DNA from: Iris pallida | Taxonomy: Eukaryota > Streptophyta > Magnoliopsida > Asparagales > Iridaceae | Assembly: GCA_029216955.1 (NCBI GenBank) | Contig: JANAVB010010791.1 | Span: forward strand, 1,150,685 to 1,214,684 | DNA: 64,000 nucleotides | Direction of reading: 5' to 3' | Shown here: piece after piece, positions 53,351 through 63,462 of the stretch | How positions within the stretch are numbered: position 1 is the first letter of the stretch | Layout of the letters: each line of letters begins with the position of its first letter | Translations under genes and position numbers: made by a program | Notes under the pieces: generated by a model | Database searches by the model: none | What the model saw: the letters and a program-made list of their open reading frames with translations, nothing else | What the model was told of the DNA's origin: nothing

Positions 53351-54776
53351 GGGTTAACAGCATTGCCCATGTAGCTAAACAGGAATTGAGAGAACCTGGC
53401 TTAGTAATGAGTATTCTGAGAGGGTTGACTTTGGATATGATGTGGATAGTCTGCCCAGACACATAGTGGCGTGTCTTTTGGATGGAAAATACTAGTGCAA
53501 GGCATTCCTTCTCCACTAGTGTGTATCTGTGCTCGGCACCCACCATTGTGCAGCTGAGGTAGTAAATTGCTTGTTCATGGCCGCCTTCGTTCTTCTGAGC
53601 TAAGAGGGCACCAAGGGAATGATCCATGGCGTGGATATATAGTAAGAAGGGCTTCCCCATTATTGGGGCTACCAGTACTGGAGGGCTTGTAAGATATGCT
53701 TTGACGTCGTCGAATGCCCGTTGATATTGTTCAGTCCAAACGAAAGATACGCCTTTCTTCATGAGATGAGTGAATGGTTGACACCTTCCAGAGAGGTTCA
53801 AAATGAATCGTATGATGTAAGCTAGCCTTCCTTGTTGTCCGCGTAGCTCTTTAAGGTTTCTTGGAGGATGCATGTCAAGAATAGCCTTCACTTTCTTCGG
53901 GTCCAGATGTATACCCTTTGAAGTGACGACGAAACCAAGGAACTTGCCGCTGGAGACTCCCAGAAAAGACTTGGTTGGATTCATCTTGAGTTGATGTGCA
54001 TGTATTAGTTCGAATACCGTTCTCAAGTCTTGGAGGTAGTTGCCCTTGAGACGACTTTTGACTGCAATATCGTCTACGTAGTACTCCACAGTTTTGCGCA
54101 AATGATCGCAAAAAATTGTGTTCATGGTTCGCTGGTATGTTGCCCTTATATTCTTCAATCCGAAGGGCATCACCGTATAGCAGTATACCTCCAACGGTGT
54201 TAGAAAAGATTTGTGCTTTTCGTCGTCGGAGAACATCTTGATTTGGTTTTAGCCTGAGAACGCATCCATAAAGGACATCCGTTCGAAGCCGCAAGTATTG
54301 TCGATCAATACGTCGGTGATCGGTAGAGGGAACTCGTCTTTCGGACATGCATAGTTTAAATCACGGTAGTCTATACAGACTCGAACTTTACCGTTCTTTT
54401 TTATGACTGGAACGATATTAGCAACCCAGTCGAAATGTTGTTCCTCGCGAATGAATCCACTGGCGATGAGCTTTTTGACTTCATTCTTGATGGCTTCCAT
54501 GACGTCTGGTCGAAATAGCCGTTGTTGCTGTTTTACTGGCTTAGCTTTAGACGAAATGTTTAGGCGATGCACGGCGACTTTAGGGTCCAAGCCTGGCATG
54601 TATTCATAGCTCCATGCGAAGACGTCGATGTATTCTCTTATAAGCTGTATAAGAGACTGGCGTTCATCGTCAGATAAGCTTTTGCTGATGAAGATTGGTT
54701 TGAAGGATGCTTCATCTCCTAGATTGACTTGGATGACTTCGTCTTCGGTAGGTGGTTCATGTTGTTCAAAGTGCAG
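53351..54776 (-). pseudogene. pol: Tat-B reverse transcriptase and truncated RNase H
   Basis: RT motifs FDWVANIVPVIKKNGKVRVCI, MDAFSG, VYCYTVMPFGLKN and catalytic EYYVDDIAV are present. A TAG near 54249 (after FSG) breaks the otherwise continuous frame. RNase H shows LYIHAMDHS, with His in place of the first Asp, and IISKVNPLR without the later Asp, exactly as in Tat-A; the Glu in VEKECLAL is kept. The frame is cut at ...CLATWAMLLT by the Tat-A insertion, at the place where Tat-A itself reads RLATWAILLTP. Confidence 0.9.
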
Positions 54777-55800
54777 CTACCACCTAGTATCCATCTTTTG
54801 AGCCTATTGTTCTAGTTCGATTGATTGGACATCGTCCATGTGGACGGACAAAGTTGCTTTGAACATGTCGCCGATGCTTGAGTCTGAGTTTCAGATAGAG
54901 GAATCAGAAGAATGAGAACAACGATCTGCTTCATCATCTGATCTTTTGGAAGTTGTTGGAGGAGAGACATAGCCCAAACCAACACCGTTTCGTTGGTAGT
55001 AGTTCTTGGGTTTGTCGGGAGGCACAAAGTGTCGAATTGGCAACCGTCGTCCTCGGCCGTAATTTAGCCCTTCGTCGCTTTTGATGTCATATGCCATATT
55101 CTGGATGATATTCTTGGCCTGCCAACTATACCAAAAAAGTTGTATTTTCCTAGAGTCATAGTCAGCTTTGTGTTGTACTTGGAAGGAGTAGAGTCTGGAA
55201 CGAACTTTCTTTCGCCAATTATACGACCGAAGATGATTATCTCTTCATCTTTCTTTCTGGCTGGAATGATGAAGTAGTGGATATCTTCTGGGTAGACTTT
55301 TTTCCGAAGGTGAGGCGTCATGACCGGCATGCAGAGGTGTGGTCCTATGCCATTTTCTAGGGCGTATATCGTATCTATGTAATAGTTTACAGATTGATAG
55401 ACATCAAAGTAATTCAAAGATAAACCTTTACTAAGGAAATACGCAAGTTCTTCTTCACGGATAACATCATCCGCTGAAGGTACATTATTCTTAGTATTGA
55501 TATACTCAATGAGAGGGTCATCATCTGGAAGAGGAGCCACAGTCTTGGCCGAGTTCACCACATAGGGTAATTTTTTAGGATTGGGAGGATGGACATCGGT
55601 AGGTTCCCCCTTGGGTGTTTTGTTGAGAGTGATGGTCAATGGTTTGACTTTGTCGGGTTTCTTCTTCTTCATCCAGATTGTGAGAGGCTTCGGGGTACTT
55701 TTTGGAGTAGTACGTCCTTTGACTCGGACAATCAGAGGACCACCGTTGGGGGATAGAGGTGCTTCAGCTTCATTGTCAGCTTTATTTCCATCATCCTTTG
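54777..55800 (-). pseudogene. pol: Tat-B protease-RT spacer with G-patch-like segment
   Basis: Counterpart of 25238-26440. Basic part with KPLTIWMKKKKPDKVKPLTI, then DDVIREEELAYFLSKGLSLNY, EEIIIFGRIIG, and NMAYDIKSDEGLNYGRGRR ... GVGLGYVSPPTT. The G-patch-like glycines are partly replaced. Frame changes lie near 55080. The LKGKPP repeats of Tat-A are only hinted at here. Confidence 0.8.
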
Positions 55801-56366
55801 GGGGATTGAGATTGGTAAAGTACCGAATCTCTATAGTAAGCTTCGATGCCCTTGAAAGGATCGACGTCAGCAAACTCTGCCTTCACGACACCGTCGCTAT
55901 TGACGTACTTAAAGCACTGGTGAAGTGTGGAAGGGACGATCATATTCTTATGTATAAATGGACGTCCCAGCAAGATGTTGTAGGATGCATTGGCATCGAT
56001 CACATAGCAGGAGACCTCCGTTCGGAGATCACCGATCTGGCATTTGAGACGGATCTTGCCCAGCAGATGGATTTGACCAGCATTGAAAGCCATGATAGTT
56101 GTGTTGGTTGTGGATAGCTTATGGAGAGAAATTCCCAGGATTTGAAGCAAGCTTCTAGGAATGATGCTGAGGAAGGATCCTGGATCGATGTGCATGCGGT
56201 CCACCTTGATCGCCCCAATATACCCTGTATAGTACAGTGGCCTATCATGACGATTATTTTTTAGTAGCATGTCCTCTTGTAAGAAGGTGATATTGGACAC
56301 CACTTTTATAGTACTGTGACAGTGGGGACAGGAAACAAGATCTTCAGCGGGAGCTTTAACCTCAGC
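55801..56366 (-). pseudogene. pol: Tat-B aspartic protease
   Basis: 170-residue open stretch: DMLLKNNRHDRPLYYTGYIG, active-site region MHIDPGSFLSIIPR, IRLKCQIGDLRTEVSC, ANASYNILLGRPFIH and VPSTLHQCFKYV. It matches the Tat-A protease block by block. It frame-shifts near 55830 into the spacer frame. DPGS in both copies is therefore the family's own active-site form. Confidence 0.9.
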
Positions 56367-58330
56367 GAGTTAAGAGTCGGCATGTAGCAGTGCCACACTT
56401 AAGGCCTTCCGCGTTTCTTTGGAGAGTCGCAATAGATCGAACAGAGACAACCTGGCGGGTGTATTGGCTAGCTGAGCCAGTATATCAATGTTGTAGGGTC
56501 GATCCATGCCTTCTGGAGCTGGTGCCTTTAGAGACTTGTCAAATCGCGTCTCCTTCTGCTTGGATGTGGTTTGAGGCTTGGACGGGCCGACTTCTGAGCT
56601 TGTAGGGGCAGCAGGAGCTTGAGAAGTTAGTGCTTCTTCTTGTGCGGGATCATACGTCCGAAGATAAGTCTTCCCCGATCGCGTCTCGCCAGAAAGAACC
56701 TCGTAGATGGGGGAGGATACCATGTGGCATGGCTTAAACGCCTTGCTCCTTCTTATTTTGGGAGGTGCTACCCCCTGCATCACTTTTTGGACAAGGTCCG
56801 GATGGACCCACATGATCTCACCACGTCCAGTTGTGAGTGGGACTAAGGTTGAGTTGCGAGCTGGTGGTAGGTTGACGACTTCCATCATTGCCTTGGGGAT
56901 CGGGACCACGCCGTCTGGGATTTCTGTAGGAGGAAAGTCGCCAAACTGAAGAGAGATCATGTTAGCAGTTACGACCCTGTCTTCAGCTTCGAGATTGATC
57001 ACTTGGCTGTCGATAAGCTGTTGTATCTTCTTCTTCAGGACGATGCAGTCCTTGGTAGAGTGATGCACGTACTGATGGTAAAGACAGTACTTGGGATCAT
57101 TAAGTTGGCTCGCCTCTGCAGGACATCGTGGTGGGGGCAATGTCAGCTTATTACCCTTTGTCAATGTGTAGAAGATGGTGATGACATCGTCTTCATCGAA
57201 GGAGAAGGTCTCCTTAGGTTTGTCGGAGGCGCCTTGAGAATTGGAAGCTCCTTTGGATGTGTCAACCTTTAGGACTTCTTTCCATTTACCCCCATGAACA
57301 GGGATAGTCTGAGGATGCTTGCCTTTATCCTCAGATTTGGGTGTCTTCAGCCCCAGTAGTTCCAAGTTAGGAGCATCATTTTTGGCAGCATCAGCGGCCC
57401 CAATGAAAGTGGGCCATGTATCATACTTATGTATACCTAGACAAAACTTTACTGTAGGAAGGAAGTTATGTCGACAAGTATCCATAAGTTCTGAGTCTGG
57501 TATGCAGAAGGGCATCTTCAGTGCTAGTCGTCTGAAGCGTTCAATGAAGGCAATGAAAGATTCAGTCTTCCTTTGCTTGGTCTCGATAAGAGTGGACATA
57601 CTAACATGCATGCCACTCTCGTAAAACTTGTTGGGGAACAACCTCTCCAAGTCTTTGAATAAATTGATACACCCGTCAAGTAGACTGCAAAACCATTCGA
57701 AGGCTACCCTCTACAAGGTGCTAATAAACAGCTTTGATAGGAATGGATCGTCTCGGGGAAAGTGCAGAGTTTGCGTGTTGAAGTACGTCATGTGCTGACG
57801 AGGAGAAGTCAAGCCGTAGAACGAGTTTAGCGTCAGCGGCTTGTAGTTAGGAGGGCAGGTAGCGTTCTCCCACTCAGGGGGATACCGTTGAGATATCCCC
57901 ATCTTCTGCAACTCGTCTTTGTGTGAGATGGTGTTGAGGCGAGCAACCAGGGAATCAATTGTATCTTGTTGATTGAGCAGGTGTTGGAAAACGGCCGCTG
58001 AGCGGTTGTCAGGTGTTGTCGGCGAAGGACCACCCCCAGTATTTACAAGATTTGGAGGAGGTACAATAGAATGATACTCCTTTTGTAGGGTAGGAGGGTT
58101 GTTGCTGTGAGCCGAACTAGCGTGGGCTGAGGCATTTTGCTGAGGTAGAGGAACAGCTCCAGCAGCTTGGACTGCCATGATACTGGTAAGCATATCAGTG
58201 ATCTTGGCGAATGCTGTTTCGAGACCCTCTAGCCGTTTACTAGTCTGATCACTGGCTTCTTCAGGTCTTTCTCCGTCCGTCATGTACGTAGATAGCATAC
58301 GAGGATGAACAAAGGAAGAGTGCAACTGGT
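56367..58330 (-). pseudogene. gag: Tat-B gag
   Basis: 58325 to 57711: acidic Ser/Ala/Pro-rich head, then ELQKMGISQRYPPEWENATC and the capsid start. After a TAG near 57711 the frame continues unbroken for 426 residues: ERLFPNKFYESGMHVSMSTL, the gag core SFIAFIERFRRLALKMP, acidic TFSFDEDDVITIF, the knuckle YCLYHQYVHHSTKDC, VVPIPKAMMEVVNLPP and NIDILAQLANTPARLSLFDLL (given in parts). It ends at a TAA at about 56367. Tat-A's gag stop lies at a different codon. Confidence 0.9.
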
Positions 58331-59157
58331 GCTGATACTGTCTGTCTCCGAGTGGATAAGTCCTTCATCTTCAGGTAGAGGAGGTAGATAGTCGCCATCG
58401 AATTCGGAGGGATCATCGTCCTCTGGAAGGTTACCCCCAGTGTAGGGGTCATCTGCTTCAGATTCTGAAGGAATGCTACCCCCGGCTTGGAAATCTTCGT
58501 CGTCTATACAGAATTTTGCCTTTGATTGGTGCCCATATAGACTCCTTCAGATGTGACAGCCCGTTGGCCATCTGTTGGTGGACTTCGTCTTCTCCTTCTC
58601 GTGGAACTGAGAAAGAAGGTTGGGTTGGTAGTCCACCATCTTTGATTGGGGCTTCCGTAAGGGGGACCCCATGAAGCCATGTTAGATGAGAAACATAGTG
58701 GCTTCTCGTCGTCAGAGAAGTACAGCCGTCGAAACACGGACTTTCTCTTAGGTACTCTTGTTACTTTGGAGCAACAACAGTTGATAACAATATTAGTGCA
58801 CGGAAGTGCACTATGAATTGTTATGTTCATCCTCGCTTTACGCTTATGATTTATCATGTCGCGTAAGTCAGCGGAAGAGAGTTTTGTCTTACAACCCATG
58901 TTGCATGTATCGCTGAGCTTTACATGCGGGTTCGTAAGGAGAGTAGGCACATCCAGACTTAGTTCATGTGCATGGGCAACCCCCACACCTAAGTTCTGGG
59001 ATGTCCTTGAAGACATTCCCATGCTATACGCGTTGGGACATATCTTTTTGCTGTGGGCGCATAGGCCTTGGAGACTGGGCTTGGGCGCATGCTTCTTGAC
59101 AGCATGTTTGAGTCGCCTTGATGTGGGCATATAGTATGGATCCAGAGAGCCAGAGCG
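58331..59157 (-). pseudogene. Tat-B leader ORF / gag N-extension, second part
   Basis: 218-residue open stretch (59160 to 58504) with SADLRDMINHKRKARMN, KVTRVPKRKSVFRRLYFSDDE and an Arg-rich STRRRRRSPPTDG tail. Matches the Tat-A leader blocks at 50152-50346. No domain recognised. The solo LTR interrupts it at 59158-61913. Confidence 0.6.
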
Positions 59158-59162
59158 CATAG
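59158..59162. repeat. Target site duplication CATAG, left of solo LTR
   Basis: CATAG directly before TGTAATGCCC; repeated at 61909-61913. Confidence 0.95.
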
Positions 59163-59884
59163 TGTAATGCCCGTAGTTCGTATTTTATATTTTGGTATAC
59201 GTGTCCGGAATCCCGACCCGTAATTAGACTTGTCTTACTTAGCTTGAACCTGGTTTAATCTTGTCTTGGTTTATTTTGGGTTCATCCTGGTTTGACTTGT
59301 CTTGACTGGTTAGTCTTGGGTTTTGCATTGGCATGGGTTAGTTAGCATTTCCTGGTTCATATGGTTTATCCTGGCCTTGGCCCGTATTGGGTTCGGTTGG
59401 GTTCGGCTTGGTTGGGCTCGGTTTGGGTTGATATGCAAACCCCTACCTACCACTATCACTCATTTATTAACCCAACAACCATTCTCTCTCCTCATTAATT
59501 ACTTATTTACTACTTCTTTTCTTCTTCCTTATTTCTTCTCCACCGAGCACCACCGTAGGCAAGTGCAACTTGCTTTATGGAGGAACTCAAGTTTTATTGT
59601 TCCATTGTCTTCCTCACGAGATTCTAAGACACTTTAGTATTTAGCATTTTTAGTTTCTATGGTTCATTTTATGTAGATCTAAGTCTGTTGCATTTTTGAA
59701 TTTTTCGGTTTTGATCTACTAAACTGGCTGGTTTTCAAAAACTAAGAGTTCTATGTAGAAGGCATTCTGATGTTATGCAAGTTTGGTTTTGGAATGGTTG
59801 GATTTCATCGAGTCTTGACCGAGATGGGGCTTTCTTGATCTCTTGAGCTTTTACGCCTGCTTGTCTTGGCCTTGGGGAGAAGAT

Positions 59885-60420
59885 AAAGTTTTTACGCATA
59901 CGTTCTTACGTGCTAGCGTAGCATTTAGTTTTACGCACATATTTTACGTGCCAGCGTAGTATCCCCTTTATGCGTACGTATTGCGTGCCAGCGTAATCCT
60001 TTATACGCCGAGTTCACTTGAACTCTACGCAGGGGCCTTCCCGCTCGCGTAGACTCGTGCTCGCGTATTCTCCTGCCGCGTAAAGTTCCGCTTGCATAGG
60101 GTGCTTGCTATGCGTAGAGCCTCGCTCGCGTAGACTTTCCCTCGCTCGCGTAGAGCCTTGCGTGCGTAGAGTTTCACTTGGGTGCTCTTACCGTAAAGTT
60201 TCGCTTGCATAGGGTGCTTGTTATGCATAGAGCGTCGCCCGCGTAGAGTTCCCTCTCGCGTTGGGCTTCCGCCCGCGTAGAAGTGATCTTTCCGTGGTTT
60301 TGCTCACGCATAACCTTGCTCGCGTAGAGCTATCTAACTCCGTGTCTTGCTCGCGTAAAGCCATTTTTACGCTCAGGGCCTCATAGCCTAGCATAGTTTC
60401 ATTTGCGTAGAGGCTTGAGC
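59885..60420 (+). repeat. GCGTAGA / TACGTGCCAGCGTAG repeat block of the solo LTR
   Basis: First three longer units (TTACGCATACGTTCTTACGTG-like, ending AGCGTAG) of 35-45 bases, then many short CTCGCGTAGA units. Same LTR position as the CACGCACACG array of the plus-strand Tekay. Confidence 0.8.
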
Positions 60421-60519
60421 CCTATGCGTACCCGTTCGTTTCATTGTTCTTGTACCTCTTGTCACGGACTTGATAACTTGAATTGATTGACATGACTGGA
60501 CAGATAATTGTACATGGCC

Positions 60520-60575
60520 TGATATGACAAGAAACTGACATGACATGACATGACATGACTTGACAAGACATGACA
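60520..60575. repeat. TGACA pentamer run in solo LTR
   Basis: AACTGACATGACATGACATG followed by more ACATGACTTGACAAGACATG units; a simple ATGAC repeat of about 50 bases, non-coding. Confidence 0.8.
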
Positions 60576-61908
60576 AGCAAGCCTGATGGGAACAATTGAA
60601 TGCTGTTGCGACGGCTAGCATGACATGACAAGAATGAATGGCCTGGACACCGTAGACGATTGTGATTGTACAAATGAATTAATACTATTTCGTATCATGT
60701 CTAGGGCAGGGACCTCTGAGTACCACGGTCAGGGGTACCTACTGAAATTGACTAAGGCTAATAAATAGAATAATCCAGTAGTCATGAAGAGATTTCCCAG
60801 CTACAGGCAATCCCGTTATCAGGGCGCGCAAGTGGACTTGTAGCCTGCCGACGAGTAGGGCACATTTCCAGCACACTGTCATGTGTTGTACCCTTCATGA
60901 ACGGATATTCGACCTGGATAACCTGGATGGTCTGTAAGGCTTGTGGCGGTTGGAATAATCTCATTGCATCTTGCTAGTAACTAGGCCTGTGATAACCCTA
61001 GCTAGTTAAAGTATCAAGTCGTACTCATTGCTTGGCCGTGATTGATTAGATGGAGTCTAACCCAGTCTAGTCTTGTCCTGATCCTGCACAAGATTATAAC
61101 ATGACCTGATTGCTTGTGCTTTATTTAATTGATAAATAGTAGGAAACCAAGTTTCGTTCAGATGAAGGGTTACAACCCCGGTCCTTGTTTGGTTTAAGGG
61201 TTGTAACTTGGTTATCGGAATAGTCCCATGGTTATCTTATCGTATATCACCATGATTTTCTATATCTCCAATTTTATTGTATAATTATGTTTTGTGCTAA
61301 TTGCTGGTTTTAGTTCTTAAGTGAAGCCTCCTTTGTGGCACTTGCTCTTTCTGGGATCTGACCCAGCTGGTTTTGTACGGCCAGATACCGGAGTAGCTGC
61401 AGAGGATCTCCCTACCTTCCAGCCAAATGGTGACCACCCGGCGTAACCAAGGCAACGTGTGGATTTTCTTTTTGTTCTCCCACTTTATTGTAAAAAATAT
61501 TCTTTTGAGGCATTTAGCCGGCGAGCACGTGTTAGCTCGTATTGCACCTTTCTTATTGTCTGCCTACGGGCTGTAGCGGGATTAACAAATCCTAGGGTTG
61601 ATCATGTATGACTGAAACTTTTGCTAGTCTTTATATTTTGTACGACTAGCTTCATGATCATCCAAATATGTAATGTATGGGACGCCTTACTATTGTATAT
61701 TTGATGCTCTAACATCTTGTAACCGCTATTTCTTGCATGAGATTGAGACAATAGGCTTGTTCATGACCATACGAGACTGATGGCTTGTAGTTAAACCCTC
61801 ATGTATCTAGACAGCCGTGACCGTATAGCAAGGTGGAATCCATTTCAATATACGTAGCTGGCTATGTATGCTCCCGCTCTCCAGTATTCTGGTTCTGGGG
61901 CGTTACAC

Positions 61909-61913
61909 ATAGC
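61909..61913. repeat. Target site duplication CATAG, right of solo LTR
   Basis: Exact match to 59158-59162. Confidence 0.95.
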
Positions 61914-62493
61914 CTTGGGTGCATGACTCTGAGTGCCCAACCTGTTGAAGACAGAAGTGTTCTGGTTGGGGCTATGCGCCCAAACACTCCCTTGGGTGCA
62001 TGGCTTCGGGCGCATGCTTGGTGGAGCAGCACTGTTTTCTTCCAGTTTCACCTCCTTCGTTTATGAGCCTTATCGGGTCTAACTAGAGTGCCGCACACCC
62101 CGATCCTTGGCATCGTAGTATTTTCCTCTGCCAAGTCTCGAGTGTTGAACACTCTGTTGTTGGTTGTGGAGGAAAGAAGTCACTGGGCTAGTAGAGCCCA
62201 GAATGTGTGAGCCTTCTCCATTTAAGGGACTTCTGTGGCAGTCCTGCGCCCAGGTGACAGAGTCCTCCAGTTGCATATCCGTTATGACACTAGCAGGATA
62301 TGCGCAGCGAGCCTTCGGAAGCCAAGTCTTGCGAGACTTGTTTGGCTTCGCTAATTTTGAGGGAGTAGAGCCGTCCCTCGAGAGCATCTCTTCGAACGCC
62401 TGCTGATCGAATTTTACGATCAGCATCTTCTGAGTACTCCCCACTTTGTCGGTATCGAATTGCGTCACCACCTTCTCGTCAGAGAAAAAGGTG
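61914..62493 (-). pseudogene. Tat-B leader ORF, first part
   Basis: Open from the primer site leftwards: FSDEKVVTQFDTDKVGSTQK, MLIVKFDQQAFEEMLSRDGS, KPNKSRKTWLPKA, and on to a stop near 62079. The VGS-x-x-K-x-L-x-V ... QQA-x-EE pattern recurs in Tat-A at 51130-51180. The residues read directly before it (MATLLGTT) overlap the primer site and may be untranslated. Function unknown. Confidence 0.5.
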
Positions 62494-62512
62494 GTCCCCA
62501 GCAGAGTTGCCA
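62494..62512 (-). other. Primer binding site of Tat-B
   Basis: Minus strand TGGCAACTCTGCTGGGGACC, one base different from Tat-A (TGGCGACTC...). It lies four bases from the LTR end TCCACA. Confidence 0.65.
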
Positions 62513-62516
62513 TTTT

Positions 62517-63451
62517 TGTGGACACACACAAAAAAAAGAAAAAGAAAATGTTGTCTTTTCTTTTTATTAGCGCAAGGCACCACAAATCGAGTACGCCTGA
62601 GAGATCCTGCACTGAGGATCCCTGAGTACAAAAAGAAAAATTCTGGGAAATGGGACGATGGAGATCGAGCGGCAGTTGCTCCTTTACTCCGTTAACACTC
62701 CGATTACAAAAGTGGGTGAAAACCTAAGAAAATTGATAACTCTTGGCTTACTATCAAGAAGTGCAGCAATTTGGCTCTTGAAAATGCTCTTCGTTCTGTC
62801 TGTTGAAAAGGGAAGAAGCCCCCTTTTATAGTCGTTCTTGGGTTGGAATGATGTTATGCGCCTACATGAAGAGACACGCTGGTTCTTACGTGGGTGCATG
62901 GTCCTATTTTGGGCGCATAGGTGTAGGCGCATACAGGCTGCGAGATCGTGGTCGTGGTGTTGACGTGGCCGCATGCTTCGGTGCACGACTGCTCATAGAG
63001 ACTGACGTGGCCATGCGCTTCGGTGCACGTTTTGATCGTGGCTTTGACTGAGTCAGGCTTGGACGCATAGTCATGTCTCAGGCTATGCGCCCTCCTTTCG
63101 GGGGAGCTAGTCTTGGGCGTACGGAGTTATACTTAGACTAGGCACATGGAGCTTCATTTAGTGGGCGCATGGAGTCGTACTGACTGGACGCATGGAGCTG
63201 CTTTGACTTAGGCGTATGGAGCTATGTTTGCTGAAAATTTTTCATGCTTCTACAGTAATCATGAAGAATCTGTAATAGATCTTTTGTAGATATGATTTTA
63301 ATAAAGAACTGTTTATGCACCACTTTTGTTCGTCTGTGTGACTTTAGTTGTCTGTCTGCACTTTTGGGGTACCTGCACTTTTGTGAAGCCATGTGTAGTG
63401 AGAACGCCACCTACACTTTTGATATGTTTACGCTTTTTTCATGCTTCTACA
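62517..63451 (-). repeat. 5' LTR of Tat-B, outer edge uncertain
   Basis: Inner edge TGTGGACACAC next to the primer site. Contains TATAAAAGGG (62821-62830, minus strand) and many GCGCATGG motifs (62850-63230). The terminal word CATGCTTCTACA occurs at 63243-63254 and again at 63440-63451; the Tat-A LTR ends with the same word. The edge is therefore either 63254 (738 bp) or 63451 (935 bp). Confidence 0.5.
62821..62830 (-). promoter_or_regulatory. TATA box of Tat-B LTR
   Basis: TATAAAAGGG on the minus strand, followed by a leader of about 310 bases to the LTR end, as in Tat-A. Confidence 0.6.
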
Positions 63452-63462
63452 AGGCCCCCTTC
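63452..63462 (-). other. Possible polypurine tract next to the LTR end
   Basis: Minus strand GAAGGGGGCCT directly before TGTAGAAGCATG. If real, the LTR ending at 63451 is also the 3' LTR of a further minus-strand Tat element on its right. Confidence 0.4.

Larger units (their letters stand above)
59163..61908 (+). repeat. Solo LTR of a third Tekay-like family (2746 bp)
   Basis: Starts TGTAATGCCCGTAG and ends TTCTGGGGCGTTACA, flanked by a perfect CATAG duplication, with no internal coding sequence. It has the same landmarks as the other Tekay LTRs: CT-rich leader (59480-59530), GGCAAGTGCAACTTGC (59558), GCGTA repeats (59890-60420), and the end CTCCAGTATTCTGGTTCTGGGG. Such a remnant normally results from recombination between the two LTRs of one element. 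It sits in the Tat-B leader. Confidence 0.95.
53351..63451 (-). mobile_element. Tat-B: older Tat-lineage element, minus strand, cut by Tat-A
   Basis: From the right: 5' LTR (62517-63451, outer edge uncertain), primer site (62494-62512), leader ORF, solo-LTR insertion (59163-61908), gag (56367-58330), protease, spacer with G-patch-like segment, RT and the start of RNase H, ending abruptly at 53351 where Tat-A is inserted. The rest lies outside the window. Protein order and sequence parallel Tat-A at every step, but with clear divergence, so they are separate lineages of one family. Confidence 0.85.
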
